The notes under the pieces were generated by a model, which worked only from the letters and a program-made list of their open reading frames with translations, ran no database searches and had not been told where the DNA came from. This document shows, piece by piece, positions 16,496-28,775 of a stretch of DNA of 64,000 nt. A program made the position numbers and the translations under genes. Every line of letters starts with the position of its first letter. Within the stretch, counting starts at the first letter, position 1. The stretch is from Pseudomonadota bacterium (lineage in GTDB: Bacteria > Pseudomonadota > Gammaproteobacteria > Acidiferrobacterales > Acidiferrobacteraceae): assembly GCA_021795715.1 (NCBI GenBank), contig JAJYPD010000006.1:21023-85022 (forward strand), read 5' to 3'.

Positions 16496-19120
16496 ATGGG
16501 GCCAGGCCGTTTGACTGGGGCCAGTTCGCAGATCCGGATCGCATTCGCCGTTACGGCAAGCCTTGTCATCGTGGTGCTGGCGGTGTACGCGCTTTATACG
16601 CTCAATCTCGAGCAATGGAACCGGCAGCAGCGCCTGCGCCGCCTCGCCGGTTTCGTTGCGGAGACATCCCGTCTCTATTTCAACCACTATCGCACCGGTC
16701 TGCATTTCCTGGCCGCGGATCTCGACCGCGTACAGCCGCCCCGGCGCCATCACGTCGCCGCACGTCTGTTCAGGCACTTCAAGGAGGCTTATCCGGCACT
16801 AAAGGCCATTGGGGTCCTGAACGCGCGCGGGTCCGCCTGGCTGCCATTCCCGTCCGGTTTGCCAGGGCCATCGGCCGGTTGGCGCAACCTCATGCGCAGA
16901 TCCTGCTCGCGGTTTCGTGTCGGTTCTCCACGGCGCATCCGTCTGGACGGCCACCGCTACATCCCCTTGTGCTATGGCACCGGCGGGCCGCGCCCGCTCA
17001 GGATCATGGCGCTTTTGCCACTGCAGAACCAGCGGCAGCTGTGGGCGCCGCTCGCGTTGCCGGCGGGTGTCACGATCGGCCTGTTGCGCCACGGCCGCCA
17101 CATGGAGGATCTCTGGCCGGAACCGGCGCGGCCCGATGGCTGGCCCGTCGTTGCCACGCGGCGGCCGGCCCTTGGCTTTCGTGCGGCGGACGGCCACCAC
17201 GCCGCCGGGCCGTTCGCTTTTGATCGGCCCTATCGTCTGGGCGCCTTTCACCCCGTGCGCGGCTATCCGTTTGTGGCGTTTGCATCGATGCCCGAAACCA
17301 CCGTGTTTCTCGACTGGTGGCAGCTGACGCGCGCGTCTTTGCTGGTTCTCTTTGCGGCGCTGGGTGCGACCTACGGGATGTACCGCTGGGCCCTGTCACG
17401 GCAAAAGGCCTGGGAGGAGGAGCGTCGCCGGGGCGAGGGGCAACTCTCGGCCGCCAAGGAGCGGGTGGAGGTGACTTTGCGTTCGCTTCTCGACGCGGTT
17501 GTCGCCACGGATACCAGCGGCCGGATTCAGTATCTGAATCCCACCGCCGAACGCATGACCGGCTGGATGTTCGCGGAAGTGGCGGGCCGGCCGTTGAACG
17601 AAGTCTTTCCCTGCCTAAACGAGAAAAATGGCGATCTGCTCGATCCGGTTCCCGCGTGCCTGCGCCAGGAGCCGGTCGGTCCCGAGGATGCCCTGCTGCT
17701 GCACCGCGACGGCCGGGCTTTGGCGGTGGAGCGCACGGCGGCCCCTATGCGCGCAGGTGACGGCACGGTCACCGGCGTTGTCATGGTCCTTCATGACGTC
17801 AGTGAAAAGCGTCTTCTGGCGGCCCGCCTTGCGCATCAGGCGACACACGATCCGCTCACCGGCCTACCCAATCGCGGGCTCTTCAACGCCCGCCTGCAGG
17901 CCGTGATCAGTGACACGAGCGCGCAAAAGGGGCCGTTCGCCCTGCTCCTTATCGATCTCGATGGTTTCAAGCGCATCAACGACACCCTGGGTCACAGCGT
18001 CGGGGATGCCGCGCTGGTCCACATCGGCCAGAAGCTCGCCGATGCGCTGCGTTCGACGGATCTTCTCGCCCGGCTGGGCGGTGACGAGTTCGCCGTGATC
18101 CTGCCGCATCTGAAAGAGCGCCACGATGTGCTGCCCATCGTGCGCAAGCTGTCTGCGGTGTTTGCCGAACCGGCCCTGACGGAGCCCGAGGAGATCTATC
18201 TGGGCGGCAGCATCGGCATCGCCATGTATCCCGCCGATGCCCATGACGCCGACGGGCTGGTGCGCGCCGCCGACATGGCCATGTATGAGGCCAAGGCCGG
18301 CGGCAAGAACACGCACCGGTTTTTCCGGCCCGGGATGCGCGATCGCAATGCCTATCTCCTTGGCCTGGAAACCCATCTGCGGCGCGCACTGGAGCGCGAG
18401 GAACTGTTTTTGCTCTACGAACCCCAGGTGTCTCTGCAGGCCGGCACCCTGGCGGGATTCGAAGTGCTCGTGCAGTGGCATCATCCGGTGGAAGGCGTGT
18501 TGCCCGGTAACCAGTTCATTCCGGTCGCGGAGGAAAGCGGCCTCATCATGCCGCTTGGCGCCTGGGTGTTGCGCACCGCATGCGGCGTCAAGCGGGCCTG
18601 GCGGGATCTTGGCGGCGCGTGCGTGCCGATGGCGATCAATCTGACGGCGCGGCAATGTCTGCACGAGGAGACGCCCGATCTGGTACGGGAGGTCTTGTTC
18701 AACAGTGAGCTTGCGCCGGCGGATCTGGTCGTCGAGGTGGCCGAGACCGTGTTGATCCAGCGCCCGGCGGAGACCCTGTCGACGCTGCGGGCGATGAAGG
18801 AGATCGGCGTCGGGCTTGCCGTGGATGATTTCGGTGCGGGCCTGTCTTCGCTTGGGTACCTGAAACAGGTGCCCGTGGACGCCCTGAAGATCGACCGGTC
18901 CTTCATTCACGGCGTCCCCGGTGACCAGGACAACGAGGCGATCGTACGGGCCATCATCGCCCTCGGTCACACCTTGAATCTCGTCGTCATTGGCGCCGGT
19001 GTCGACACCGGCGCCCAATACGAGTTTCTCCGCGCGGCCGGTTGTGACATCGCCCAGGGTCATTATGTATCGGGACCGCTGGCGGCGCCCGAGGCCGAGG
19101 CGTTTCTCCGCCGGGCTTGA
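16496..19120 (+). CDS. Membrane sensor PAS-GGDEF-EAL protein with damaged EAL site
   Basis: An 874-residue protein. TM1 (about 15-37) and TM2 (about 282-300) enclose a periplasmic sensor of about 245 residues. A PAS domain follows (about 330-445), then GGDEF with RLGGDEF and I-site RSTD, then EAL. The EAL domain keeps the first E (FEVLVQW), N (INLT), DDFGAG and LKIDRSF, but the loop normally reading AEGVE reads GAGVD, so the glutamate thought to act as general base in active enzymes is alanine. It is probably a diguanylate cyclase with a regulatory EAL. The ATG at 16496 has GGAGGG upstream. Confidence 0.9.
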   Translation: MGPGRLTGASSQIRIAFAVTASLVIVVLAVYALYTLNLEQWNRQQRLRRLAGFVAETSRLYFNHYRTGLHFLAADLDRVQPPRRHHVAARLFRHFKEAYPALKAIGVLNARGSAWLPFPSGLPGPSAGWRNLMRRSCSRFRVGSPRRIRLDGHRYIPLCYGTGGPRPLRIMALLPLQNQRQLWAPLALPAGVTIGLLRHGRHMEDLWPEPARPDGWPVVATRRPALGFRAADGHHAAGPFAFDRPYRLGAFHPVRGYPFVAFASMPETTVFLDWWQLTRASLLVLFAALGATYGMYRWALSRQKAWEEERRRGEGQLSAAKERVEVTLRSLLDAVVATDTSGRIQYLNPTAERMTGWMFAEVAGRPLNEVFPCLNEKNGDLLDPVPACLRQEPVGPEDALLLHRDGRALAVERTAAPMRAGDGTVTGVVMVLHDVSEKRLLAARLAHQATHDPLTGLPNRGLFNARLQAVISDTSAQKGPFALLLIDLDGFKRINDTLGHSVGDAALVHIGQKLADALRSTDLLARLGGDEFAVILPHLKERHDVLPIVRKLSAVFAEPALTEPEEIYLGGSIGIAMYPADAHDADGLVRAADMAMYEAKAGGKNTHRFFRPGMRDRNAYLLGLETHLRRALEREELFLLYEPQVSLQAGTLAGFEVLVQWHHPVEGVLPGNQFIPVAEESGLIMPLGAWVLRTACGVKRAWRDLGGACVPMAINLTARQCLHEETPDLVREVLFNSELAPADLVVEVAETVLIQRPAETLSTLRAMKEIGVGLAVDDFGAGLSSLGYLKQVPVDALKIDRSFIHGVPGDQDNEAIVRAIIALGHTLNLVVIGAGVDTGAQYEFLRAAGCDIAQGHYVSGPLAAPEAEAFLRRA

Positions 19121-19142
19121 AAAGCGCCTGGGCGGTCCCCAT
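19116..19142 (+). promoter_or_regulatory. Consensus sigma32 heat-shock promoter of htpG
   Basis: CTTGAA, 15 bases, CCCCATCT: exact matches to both sigma32 (RpoH) boxes at acceptable spacing. The -35 box overlaps the stop codon of the preceding gene. The htpG start lies 58 bases downstream. Confidence 0.75.
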
Positions 19143-19199
19143 CTAGCGTCCGGCTTATGTCTGCCTTGAGTTTAGCACTGATGAGGATCCTGTCACGCT

Positions 19200-21077
19200 A
19201 TGACCGCTGCCGAGAAACAAACAATGGGCTTTCAGACGGAGGTGCGCCAGCTCCTCAATCTGATGATTCACTCCCTCTACAGCGAGAAGGAGATTTTCCT
19301 GCGCGAGCTTATCTCCAACGCCTCCGACGCGGCGGACAAGCTGCGCTTTGAAGCGCTCAAGAACGATTCGCTCTATGAAGGCGATTCCGCCATAAGTCTT
19401 CGTGTTGACGTGGACCGGGAGGCGCGGACCCTGACTGTGTCGGACAACGGTATCGGCATGAGCCGCGACGAGGTGATCCACAACATCGGCACCATCGCGC
19501 ACTCCGGTACGAAACGGTTTTTTGAGCGCCTGACCGGCGACGAGGCCCGGGATGCGCGGTTGATCGGGCAGTTTGGCGTCGGTTTCTACTCGGCGTTCAT
19601 GGTGGCCGACCGCGTGACGCTCCAGACCCGCCGCGCAGGCGCCCCGGCCGATGAAGGCGTCATGTGGGAGTCGACCGGGGAGGGGGAATATACGGTCGAA
19701 AACGTTCATCGGCCCGAGCGGGGCACGATTGTGACCTTGCACCTGCGGGAGGGTGAAGACGAGTTTCTCGATGCCTGGCGCGTGCGGTCCATCATCCACA
19801 AGTATTCCGACCACATCGCCTGGCCGATCCTGATGCGCAAGGAGGACGGCGGCGACGAGACCGTCAACAAGGCGTCGGCGCTCTGGGCGCGGCCTCGCAA
19901 CGAGATCACCGAACTCGAGTACGATGAGTTCTACAAGCAGACGACACACGACTACGAAGCGCCGCTTGCGCACATCCACAGCCGGGTGGAGGGCAAGCAG
20001 GAGTACATCGCCCTGCTGTATGTGCCACGGCATGCGCCCTTCGATCTCTATGACCGCGAGCGCCGTTACGGCATCAAGCTCTATGTGCGCCGCGTCTTCA
20101 TCATGGACGACGCCGAGCAGCTGATGCCTGCGTATCTGCGGTTCGTGCGGGGTGTCATCGACGCCGCGGATCTGCCGCTCAATGTGTCGCGCGAAATCCT
20201 GCAAAGCAGCCGTGACATCGACGCCATCCGCGCCGGTGCGACGCGCCGGGTGCTGGACCTGCTGGCCGAGCTTGCCGACAGTGAAACGGAGAAGGACAAG
20301 TACCAGGAGTTCTGGGGTGAGTTTGGCACGGTGCTGAAAGAGGGCGTGATCGAGGATCAAGCCAACCGCGAGCGGCTGGCGAAACTCATGCGCTGGTCTT
20401 CGACCCGCAGCGACGAGCCGAAGATCAGTCTGGCCGAGTACGTCGCGCGCATGGCGCCCGGGCAGAATCAGATTTATTACCTCACGGCCGAATCCCTGGG
20501 TGCGGCGCGCAACAGCCCGCATCTCGAGGTGTTTCGCAGCCGCGGCATCGAGGTGCTGCTGCTGACCGACCGCATCGACGAGTGGGTGATGACGCATCTG
20601 ACCGAGTTCGACGGCAAGCCCCTGCGGTCCGTGGCCAAGGGTGATCTCGATCTGAAGGGGGTGGGCAATGAGGCCGGGGAAGCCGTCACCCCGCCCGAGG
20701 CGCCCGAGATGAAGGAATTGACGGCGCGCATGGCGCGGGCGCTGGGCGAGCGGGTCAAGGAGGTGCGCGTCAGCACACGGCTTACGGATTCACCGGCGTG
20801 TCTGGTCGCAGGTGAGCACGATCTGGGCATGCATCTCGAGCGTTTGTTGAAGGCGGCCGGACAGAAGGCGCCCGGCACCAAGCCGATACTGGAGGTCAAT
20901 CCCCATCACCCGCTCATCCGGCGCCTCGCCGCGGAGGCGGAAGGACGGCGTTTCGAGGACTGGTCGCAGCTTCTGTTTGATCAGGCGCTGCTCGCCGAAG
21001 GTGGGACACTGGAAGATGGCGCAGGCTATGTGCGGCGCTTAAACGAGCTACTGCTTGCGTTGTCGCCCGCTTCCTGA
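19200..21077 (+). CDS. htpG: Molecular chaperone HtpG (Hsp90)
   Basis: A 625-residue cytosolic ATP-dependent chaperone. The N-terminal GHKL ATPase domain shows [17 protein letters not shown] (catalytic E and nucleotide-binding N), DNGIGM, and [15 protein letters not shown]. The middle domain contains LNVSREILQ and the C-terminal dimerisation domain ends near residue 625, normal for the family. It is monocistronic and preceded by a consensus sigma32 promoter, so heat induction is expected. Confidence 0.97.
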   Translation: MTAAEKQTMGFQTEVRQLLNLMIHSLYSEKEIFLRELISNASDAADKLRFEALKNDSLYEGDSAISLRVDVDREARTLTVSDNGIGMSRDEVIHNIGTIAHSGTKRFFERLTGDEARDARLIGQFGVGFYSAFMVADRVTLQTRRAGAPADEGVMWESTGEGEYTVENVHRPERGTIVTLHLREGEDEFLDAWRVRSIIHKYSDHIAWPILMRKEDGGDETVNKASALWARPRNEITELEYDEFYKQTTHDYEAPLAHIHSRVEGKQEYIALLYVPRHAPFDLYDRERRYGIKLYVRRVFIMDDAEQLMPAYLRFVRGVIDAADLPLNVSREILQSSRDIDAIRAGATRRVLDLLAELADSETEKDKYQEFWGEFGTVLKEGVIEDQANRERLAKLMRWSSTRSDEPKISLAEYVARMAPGQNQIYYLTAESLGAARNSPHLEVFRSRGIEVLLLTDRIDEWVMTHLTEFDGKPLRSVAKGDLDLKGVGNEAGEAVTPPEAPEMKELTARMARALGERVKEVRVSTRLTDSPACLVAGEHDLGMHLERLLKAAGQKAPGTKPILEVNPHHPLIRRLAAEAEGRRFEDWSQLLFDQALLAEGGTLEDGAGYVRRLNELLLALSPAS

Positions 21078-21148
21078 AGCGGGATCCGGCGTGGTGTACT
21101 AGCGGACAGAGACGGAAGGCGCCCCAGGCGCCGTTGAGGGGCCAGTTC

Positions 21149-22024
21149 ATGGGTGCGTTGTTCGAATCACATGTGCGTCTGCCGCTCGTGCACCGCGGCA
21201 AGGTGCGGGATCTGTACGCGGTGGACGGTGATCGGCTGCTGATGGTGGCGACGGATCGTCTGTCTGCATTCGATGTCGTGCTGCCCGATCCGATTCCCGG
21301 CAAGGGGCGGGTGCTGACCGCCTTGTCACGCTTCTGGTTTGCCAGGACGCGGTCGATCGTCGGCAATCACCTGGCCGACGGGGCGCCCGAGGATGTCGTC
21401 GCGCCCGGCGAGCGGGATCAGGTACGCGGCCGCAGCCTGCTCGTGCGGCGTGTGCGGCCGTTGCCGGTCGAGGCGATCGTGCGCGGCTACCTCGCCGGTT
21501 CGGCCTGGAAGGAATACCAGACGACGGGAACGGTCAGCGGGACGCCGTTGCCGCCGGGACTGGCCGAGGCCGCGCGCTTGCCGGCGCCGGTGTTTACGCC
21601 CTCGACGAAGGCGCCTGTCGGAGAGCATGACCGGCCATTGCAAAGCGGCGAGGTCGAAGATTTGCTGGGCGCGGAGCGGGCGGCCGAGGTGCGGCGCGTG
21701 AGCCTGCGCCTGTACGAGGAAGCGGCCGCCCACGCGCTCGGGCGCGGTATCCTGATCGCCGATACGAAATTCGAATTCGGTGTCGACGCCGACGGAACCC
21801 TGGTGCTGATCGATGAGGTGCTGACGCCCGACTCATCGCGTTTCTGGCCCCAGGCGACCTACCGCCCCGGGACCAATCCGGAAAGTTACGACAAACAGTA
21901 CGTTCGCGATTACCTCGAGTCGATCGGCTGGAACAAAAAGGCGCCGGGTCCGCGGCTTCCGGATGAGGTCGTGGCGCGCACGGCGGCAAAGTACGCAGAG
22001 GCGCTTGCCGTGCTGACCCGCTAG
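21149..22024 (+). CDS. purC: Phosphoribosylaminoimidazole-succinocarboxamide synthase
   Basis: A 291-residue SAICAR synthase that joins CAIR and aspartate with ATP in purine synthesis. RGKVRDLYAVDGDRLLMVATDRLSAFDVVLPDPIPGKG is the ATP-binding start, and VEAIVRGYLAGSAWKEY and DEVLTPDSSRFWP are the two family signatures. This is the longer (about 290) form rather than the E. coli 237-residue form. GAGGGG precedes the ATG at 21149. It is followed by a tRNA gene. Confidence 0.96.
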   Translation: MGALFESHVRLPLVHRGKVRDLYAVDGDRLLMVATDRLSAFDVVLPDPIPGKGRVLTALSRFWFARTRSIVGNHLADGAPEDVVAPGERDQVRGRSLLVRRVRPLPVEAIVRGYLAGSAWKEYQTTGTVSGTPLPPGLAEAARLPAPVFTPSTKAPVGEHDRPLQSGEVEDLLGAERAAEVRRVSLRLYEEAAAHALGRGILIADTKFEFGVDADGTLVLIDEVLTPDSSRFWPQATYRPGTNPESYDKQYVRDYLESIGWNKKAPGPRLPDEVVARTAAKYAEALAVLTR

Positions 22025-22086
22025 TCCAAAACGCCCCGGGCTGGTCCGCCAACCCCCCCTTGTGATACCGTCTTTAACACGGGGGC

Positions 22087-22171
<85 letters not shown>

Positions 22172-22288
22172 GTTTGCCGAAAGCGGCCGAGCCCAGGATC
22201 CACGGCCGAGGCTTCTTGGCCCCGTCCAGCCGAAGCGGTATGATCAGATCCATTCGTCACGATTTCCAACCTTACCAGAGAACGCAGC

Positions 22289-23578
22289 ATGCAAGTATCC
22301 ATTGAGGCCACCGGGGGGCTTTTACGCCGCATGACCGTGGCGGTTCCAGCGGCTCAGTTCGAGCAGGAATTCAGCGAGCGGCTAAAGCGTGCATCGCGTA
22401 CAGCCAAGTTGCCCGGATTCCGGCCCGGGCGGGCACCCATCAAGATCGTTGAGGCCCAATACGGGGCCCAGATCCTCGATGAGGTGGCGCAGGATCTGAT
22501 GCGGGGCAGTTTTTATGAGGCGCTCACGCAGCAGGGACTGAAGATGGCCGGGGGGCCCGCGATCGAGCCCAGACCCGTCGTGCGCGGCCACGATATGGAG
22601 TACGTGGCAACCTTCGAGATCTATCCGGAAGTGGCGCGCCTCGATCTGAAGGAGGTCGAGGTGGAACGGCCGGTCTGCGCCATCACCGATGAGGACGTCA
22701 ACCGCACCATCGACGTCATGCGCAAGCAGCGTGCGACCTGGAGCGCGGTGACGCGTCCGGCCGCCGACGGGGATCGCGTGACGATCGATTTTGCCGGGCG
22801 GATCGACGGCGAGGAGTTTCCGGGAGGCACCGCGCGGGGCCATCAGGTCGTCGTCGGTGCCGGGCGGTTGCTGGCGGACTTCGAAGCGGCGCTGCGCGGC
22901 GCTGCGGCGGGTGAGACGCGCGAGGCGCGGGTGCATTTTCCCGCCGACTACGGTGTGGCGCATCTTGCCGGGCGCGAAGCGACTTTCACCATCACCGTCA
23001 CCACGGTCGAGGAACCGGTGATGCCGGCTTTGGATGAGGCGTTTGCCCAATCCCTCGGCGTGACCGAGGGTGTCGATGCGCTGATCGCGGAAGTGCGGCA
23101 GAACCTGGAGCGCGAGGCGGCGCGGCGCATGCGTGAACATCTGAAGGGTGAGATATTCCGCAAACTGCGCGAAATCAACCCGCTCGATCTGCCCAAGAGT
23201 CTCGTCGAGAGCGAGGCGGGACGGTTGCGTCAGAGTGCCGTCGAGACATTGCGCGCGCAAGGTGTTGCCACCGAGGCGCTGCCGGCCGACACGGGTGCGT
23301 TCCGCGATCGCGCCTCTGAACGGGTGGCGCTCGGGATCATTCTGGCGGAGGTGGCGCGCGACCGGCAACTGAAGGCCGAGCCGGCCAAGGTTCGTGTGCG
23401 TATCGAGGAGATGGCCGCCGATTATGATGAGCCGGGCCGGTTCGTGGAATGGTACTACAGCCAGCCCGAACGGGTGGCGGAGGCCGAATCGCTGGTGCTT
23501 GAGGACGAAGTGGTGACGCTGCTTGCGGCCGAGGCGCGCTTGCAGGACAAAGTCATGCGTTTTGAGGAGCTGGCTTAA
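22289..23578 (+). CDS. tig: Trigger factor
   Basis: A 429-residue ribosome-associated chaperone and prolyl isomerase. The ribosome-binding loop reads GFRPGRAPIKIV (family GFRxGKxP). The FKBP domain is central (DRVTIDFAGRIDGEEFPGG) and a helical chaperone C-domain follows. It binds near the exit tunnel and shields nascent chains. It heads the tig-clpP-clpX-lon order common in gammaproteobacteria. Confidence 0.95.
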   Translation: MQVSIEATGGLLRRMTVAVPAAQFEQEFSERLKRASRTAKLPGFRPGRAPIKIVEAQYGAQILDEVAQDLMRGSFYEALTQQGLKMAGGPAIEPRPVVRGHDMEYVATFEIYPEVARLDLKEVEVERPVCAITDEDVNRTIDVMRKQRATWSAVTRPAADGDRVTIDFAGRIDGEEFPGGTARGHQVVVGAGRLLADFEAALRGAAAGETREARVHFPADYGVAHLAGREATFTITVTTVEEPVMPALDEAFAQSLGVTEGVDALIAEVRQNLEREAARRMREHLKGEIFRKLREINPLDLPKSLVESEAGRLRQSAVETLRAQGVATEALPADTGAFRDRASERVALGIILAEVARDRQLKAEPAKVRVRIEEMAADYDEPGRFVEWYYSQPERVAEAESLVLEDEVVTLLAAEARLQDKVMRFEELA

Positions 23579-23605
23579 ACATTGAGGAGTACCGGGATCA
23601 TATCT

Positions 23606-24232
23606 ATGACGATGAAAGGCAGCACGGCGGATCTGGCACCGCAGGCTTTGGGGCTCGTGCCCATGGTCATCGAGACCACGGGCCGTGGCGAGCGCGCCTA
23701 CGACATCTACTCGCGGATGCTGAAGGAGCGCGTGATTTTCCTGGTGGGTCCGGTGGAGGACCACATGGCGAACCTGATCGTCGCCCAGCTCCTCTTTCTT
23801 GAGTCGGAGAACCCGGACAAGGATATTCATGTCTACATCAATTCGCCCGGTGGCGCGGTGACGGCAGGGCTTGCCATATACGATACAATGCAGTTCATCA
23901 AGCCCGATGTCAGTACCGTCTGCATCGGCCAGGCCGCAAGCATGGGGGCGGTCATCCTGGCGGGGGGCGCCAAAGGCAAGCGTTACGCCCTGCCGCATGC
24001 GCGCATGATGGTGCACCAACCATCAGGCGGCTTCCAGGGGCAGGCGACGGATATCGACATCCAGGCCCGGGAGATCCTGCGCGTTCGCGAACGTTTGAAT
24101 CAGATCTTAGTCAAACATACGGGGCAGGACATAAAGAGGATCGAGCAGGATACGGAGCGTGATAACTTTATGGAAGGCCATGAGGCGCAATCTTACGGTC
24201 TGATTGACGCTGTGATCGACAAGCGTAAATAG
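23606..24232 (+). CDS. clpP: ATP-dependent Clp protease proteolytic subunit
   Basis: A 208-residue serine protease forming the 14-mer chamber. The catalytic triad is visible: Ser in [11 protein letters not shown] (about 112), His in MMVHQP (about 137) and Asp in DTERDNFM (about 186). I chose the ATG at 23606; a TTG at 23582 is open upstream but the family N-terminus fits the ATG. It partners ClpX, encoded 70 bases downstream. Confidence 0.96.
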   Translation: MTMKGSTADLAPQALGLVPMVIETTGRGERAYDIYSRMLKERVIFLVGPVEDHMANLIVAQLLFLESENPDKDIHVYINSPGGAVTAGLAIYDTMQFIKPDVSTVCIGQAASMGAVILAGGAKGKRYALPHARMMVHQPSGGFQGQATDIDIQAREILRVRERLNQILVKHTGQDIKRIEQDTERDNFMEGHEAQSYGLIDAVIDKRK

Positions 24233-24302
24233 GGGGATATGCTAGGCTGGTATCATGAAGTGCGCTGCCGGGTAAGAGGTGGTCTATCAGTGAGGTTCGA
24301 CG

Positions 24303-25595
24303 ATGGCAGATGATAAGCATGATGGTAAGGGTGAGAAGCTCTTGTATTGCTCCTTTTGCGGAAAGAGCCAGCACGAGGTGCGCAAGCTGATTGCTGGTCC
24401 GTCGGTGTTCGTCTGCGACGAGTGCGTGGAGCTGTGCAACGACATCATCCGCGAGGAAGTGCAGGAAGAAGTCGAGGTGGGACTGGCGCGCAACAAGTTT
24501 CCGAAGCCGCGCGAGATCAAGCAGATTCTCGACGAGTATGTGATCGGCCAGTCGAACGCCAAGAAGATCCTGTCCGTAGCGGTGTACAACCACTACAAGC
24601 GCATCGAGCACCAGGAAAAGATCGGTGATGTCGAGCTGTCGAAGAGCAATATCCTCCTGATCGGCCCGACCGGATCGGGCAAGACGTTGCTGGCCGAGAC
24701 TTTGGCGCGCCTTCTGAATGTGCCGTTTACGATCGCAGATGCCACGACCCTGACCGAGGCGGGCTATGTCGGCGAGGACGTCGAGAACATCATTCAAAAG
24801 CTGCTGCAAAAGTGCGACTACGACGTCGAGAAGGCACAGACAGGTATCGTCTACATCGACGAGATCGACAAGATTTCCCGCAAGTCGGACAATCCGTCGA
24901 TCACCCGGGATGTATCCGGCGAAGGCGTGCAACAGGCGCTTTTGAAGCTGATCGAAGGAACGGTGGCCTCGGTGCCGCCGCAGGGCGGTCGCAAGCATCC
25001 GCAACAGGAATTCCTGCAGGTGGATACGCGCAACATCCTGTTCATCTGCGGCGGGGCCTTCTCCGGGCTTGAGAAAATCATCCAGGATCGTTCGGAAAAG
25101 AGCGGCATTGGCTTCAATGCGGAAATCAAGAGCCGCACGGCCAGCAAGCGCGCAAGCGACGTGTTCCGCGGGGTGGAACCGGAGGATTTGATCAAGTTCG
25201 GCCTGATCCCCGAGTTCGTCGGCCGCCTGCCGGTGGTCGCGGTGCTAGACGAACTCGACGAAGCGGCCCTGATCCAGATCCTGACGGAGCCGAAGAACGC
25301 GCTGATCAAGCAGTACCAGAAGCTGTTCAAACTCGAGGGTGTGGATCTCGAGGTGCGCGAGGATGCGCTCATACGCGTGGCACGCCGCGCCATGGAGCGC
25401 AAGACGGGCGCCCGCGGGCTGCGTTCGATCCTGGAAAGCGTACTGCTCGACATCATGTTCGATCTGCCGTCGCTTGAGCGCGTAAAGAAGGTCGTGATCG
25501 ATGAGGGCGTCATTGCCGATACGAGCAAGCCCTTGCTGATCTACGCGGATCATGACGAACAGGGCAGCCCCAAGCGGGCGTCGACCCGTCCCTAG
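24303..25595 (+). CDS. clpX: ATP-dependent Clp protease ATP-binding subunit ClpX
   Basis: A 430-residue AAA+ unfoldase. The N-terminal zinc-binding domain has four cysteines (CSFCGKS and CDECVELC). Walker A is GPTGSGKT and Walker B is IVYIDEIDK; sensor and ClpP-contacting IGF-type loop regions are present (KSGIGFNAE). It feeds unfolded, ssrA-tagged or other substrates to ClpP. Confidence 0.97.
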   Translation: MADDKHDGKGEKLLYCSFCGKSQHEVRKLIAGPSVFVCDECVELCNDIIREEVQEEVEVGLARNKFPKPREIKQILDEYVIGQSNAKKILSVAVYNHYKRIEHQEKIGDVELSKSNILLIGPTGSGKTLLAETLARLLNVPFTIADATTLTEAGYVGEDVENIIQKLLQKCDYDVEKAQTGIVYIDEIDKISRKSDNPSITRDVSGEGVQQALLKLIEGTVASVPPQGGRKHPQQEFLQVDTRNILFICGGAFSGLEKIIQDRSEKSGIGFNAEIKSRTASKRASDVFRGVEPEDLIKFGLIPEFVGRLPVVAVLDELDEAALIQILTEPKNALIKQYQKLFKLEGVDLEVREDALIRVARRAMERKTGARGLRSILESVLLDIMFDLPSLERVKKVVIDEGVIADTSKPLLIYADHDEQGSPKRASTRP

Positions 25596-25657
25596 TCGAC
25601 CCCCAGACAGACAGCAGAACCCGCCCGCAGGCGCATGCCCGCGGGTGGCGTACCGGC

Positions 25658-25686
25658 CTTGATTTCCGGTCCCGCGGGCCCATAAT
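25658..25686 (+). promoter_or_regulatory. Probable sigma32 promoter of lon
   Basis: CTTGAT, 14 bases, GCCCATAAT: one mismatch in each box against CTTGAA and CCCCAT. It lies about 60 bases before the lon start. Confidence 0.5.
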
Positions 25687-25749
25687 CGGTATGCTGCGGG
25701 CTTTTTGCCCGGGGCTTCACCTTGGCGGACTCCGCCACACGAGGTTTTC

Positions 25750-28164
<2,415 letters not shown>

Positions 28165-28175
28165 CGCACCTTGCC

Positions 28176-28204
28176 TTGACAGTGGCAGGGGCCGCTTGTA
28201 TAAC
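28176..28204 (+). promoter_or_regulatory. Strong sigma70 promoter of hupB within an inverted repeat
   Basis: TTGACA, 17 bases, TATAAC. The -35 is perfect and the -10 is 5 of 6 at ideal spacing. Arms GTGGCAG (28182-28188) and CTGCCAC (28211-28217) flank the -10 box. Confidence 0.75.
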
Positions 28205-28266
28205 GGCTCTCTGCCACGTAATCGGTCAGAGATGGGTCGGGCCGGGATATCCGAAGGGGGAGAGAA

Positions 28267-28539
28267 GTGAATAAATCAGAACTGATCGAAAAGGTCATGG
28301 AGACCGCCGAACTCACGAAAACCCAGGCGGCGCGCGCAGTGGATGCCGTGTTTGACACGATCACGGAGGCTTTGCGCGACGGGCAGACCATCAATCTGGT
28401 GGGCTTTGGGACATTCTCCGTGGGCGAACGGGCGGCACGCAGCGGCCGCAATCCGCGTACGGGCGAGGTCATCGACATCGCCGCATCCCGCAATCCTCGA
28501 TTCAAGGCTGGTAAAGGTCTGAAGGATGCCGTAAATTAG
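28267..28539 (+). CDS. hupB: DNA-binding protein HU-beta
   Basis: A 90-residue nucleoid protein that bends DNA as a dimer. [10 protein letters not shown] start, [22 protein letters not shown] arm region and the closing [12 protein letters not shown] are the HU signature. AGGGGGAGAG lies just before the GTG start. It sits between lon and tRNA-Val. Confidence 0.97.
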   Translation: MNKSELIEKVMETAELTKTQAARAVDAVFDTITEALRDGQTINLVGFGTFSVGERAARSGRNPRTGEVIDIAASRNPRFKAGKGLKDAVN

Positions 28540-28571
28540 CGGCCCTCGGGTGGGGAGACCCGCCGTTGTCC

Positions 28572-28647
28572 GGGTGCTTAGCTCAGCTGGTAGAGCGTCG
28601 CCCTTACAAGGCGAATGTCGGGGGTTCGAACCCCTCAGCACCCACCA
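28572..28647 (+). tRNA. tRNA-Val (anticodon UAC)
   Basis: A 76-base cloverleaf with acceptor GGGTGCT/AGCACCC, anticodon stem TCGCC/GGCGA and loop CTTACAA giving TAC. The T-loop is GTTCGAAC and CCA is encoded. Confidence 0.97.
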
Positions 28648-28659
28648 TAAGTTGTGCCT

Positions 28660-28736
28660 GGAGTGGTAGTTCAGTTGGTTAGAATACCGGCCTGTCACGC
28701 CGGGGGTCGCGGGTTCGAGTCCCGTCCACTCCGCCA
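28660..28736 (+). tRNA. tRNA-Asp (anticodon GUC)
   Basis: A 77-base cloverleaf with acceptor GGAGTGG/CCACTCC, anticodon stem CCGGC/GCCGG and loop CTGTCAC giving GTC. The T-loop is GTTCGAGT and CCA is encoded. It lies 12 bases after tRNA-Val, likely co-transcribed with hupB. Confidence 0.97.
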
Positions 28737-28775
28737 TTTCTCAAGGACGGGCGTCAGAAGGAGGCCTGTCGTTTC

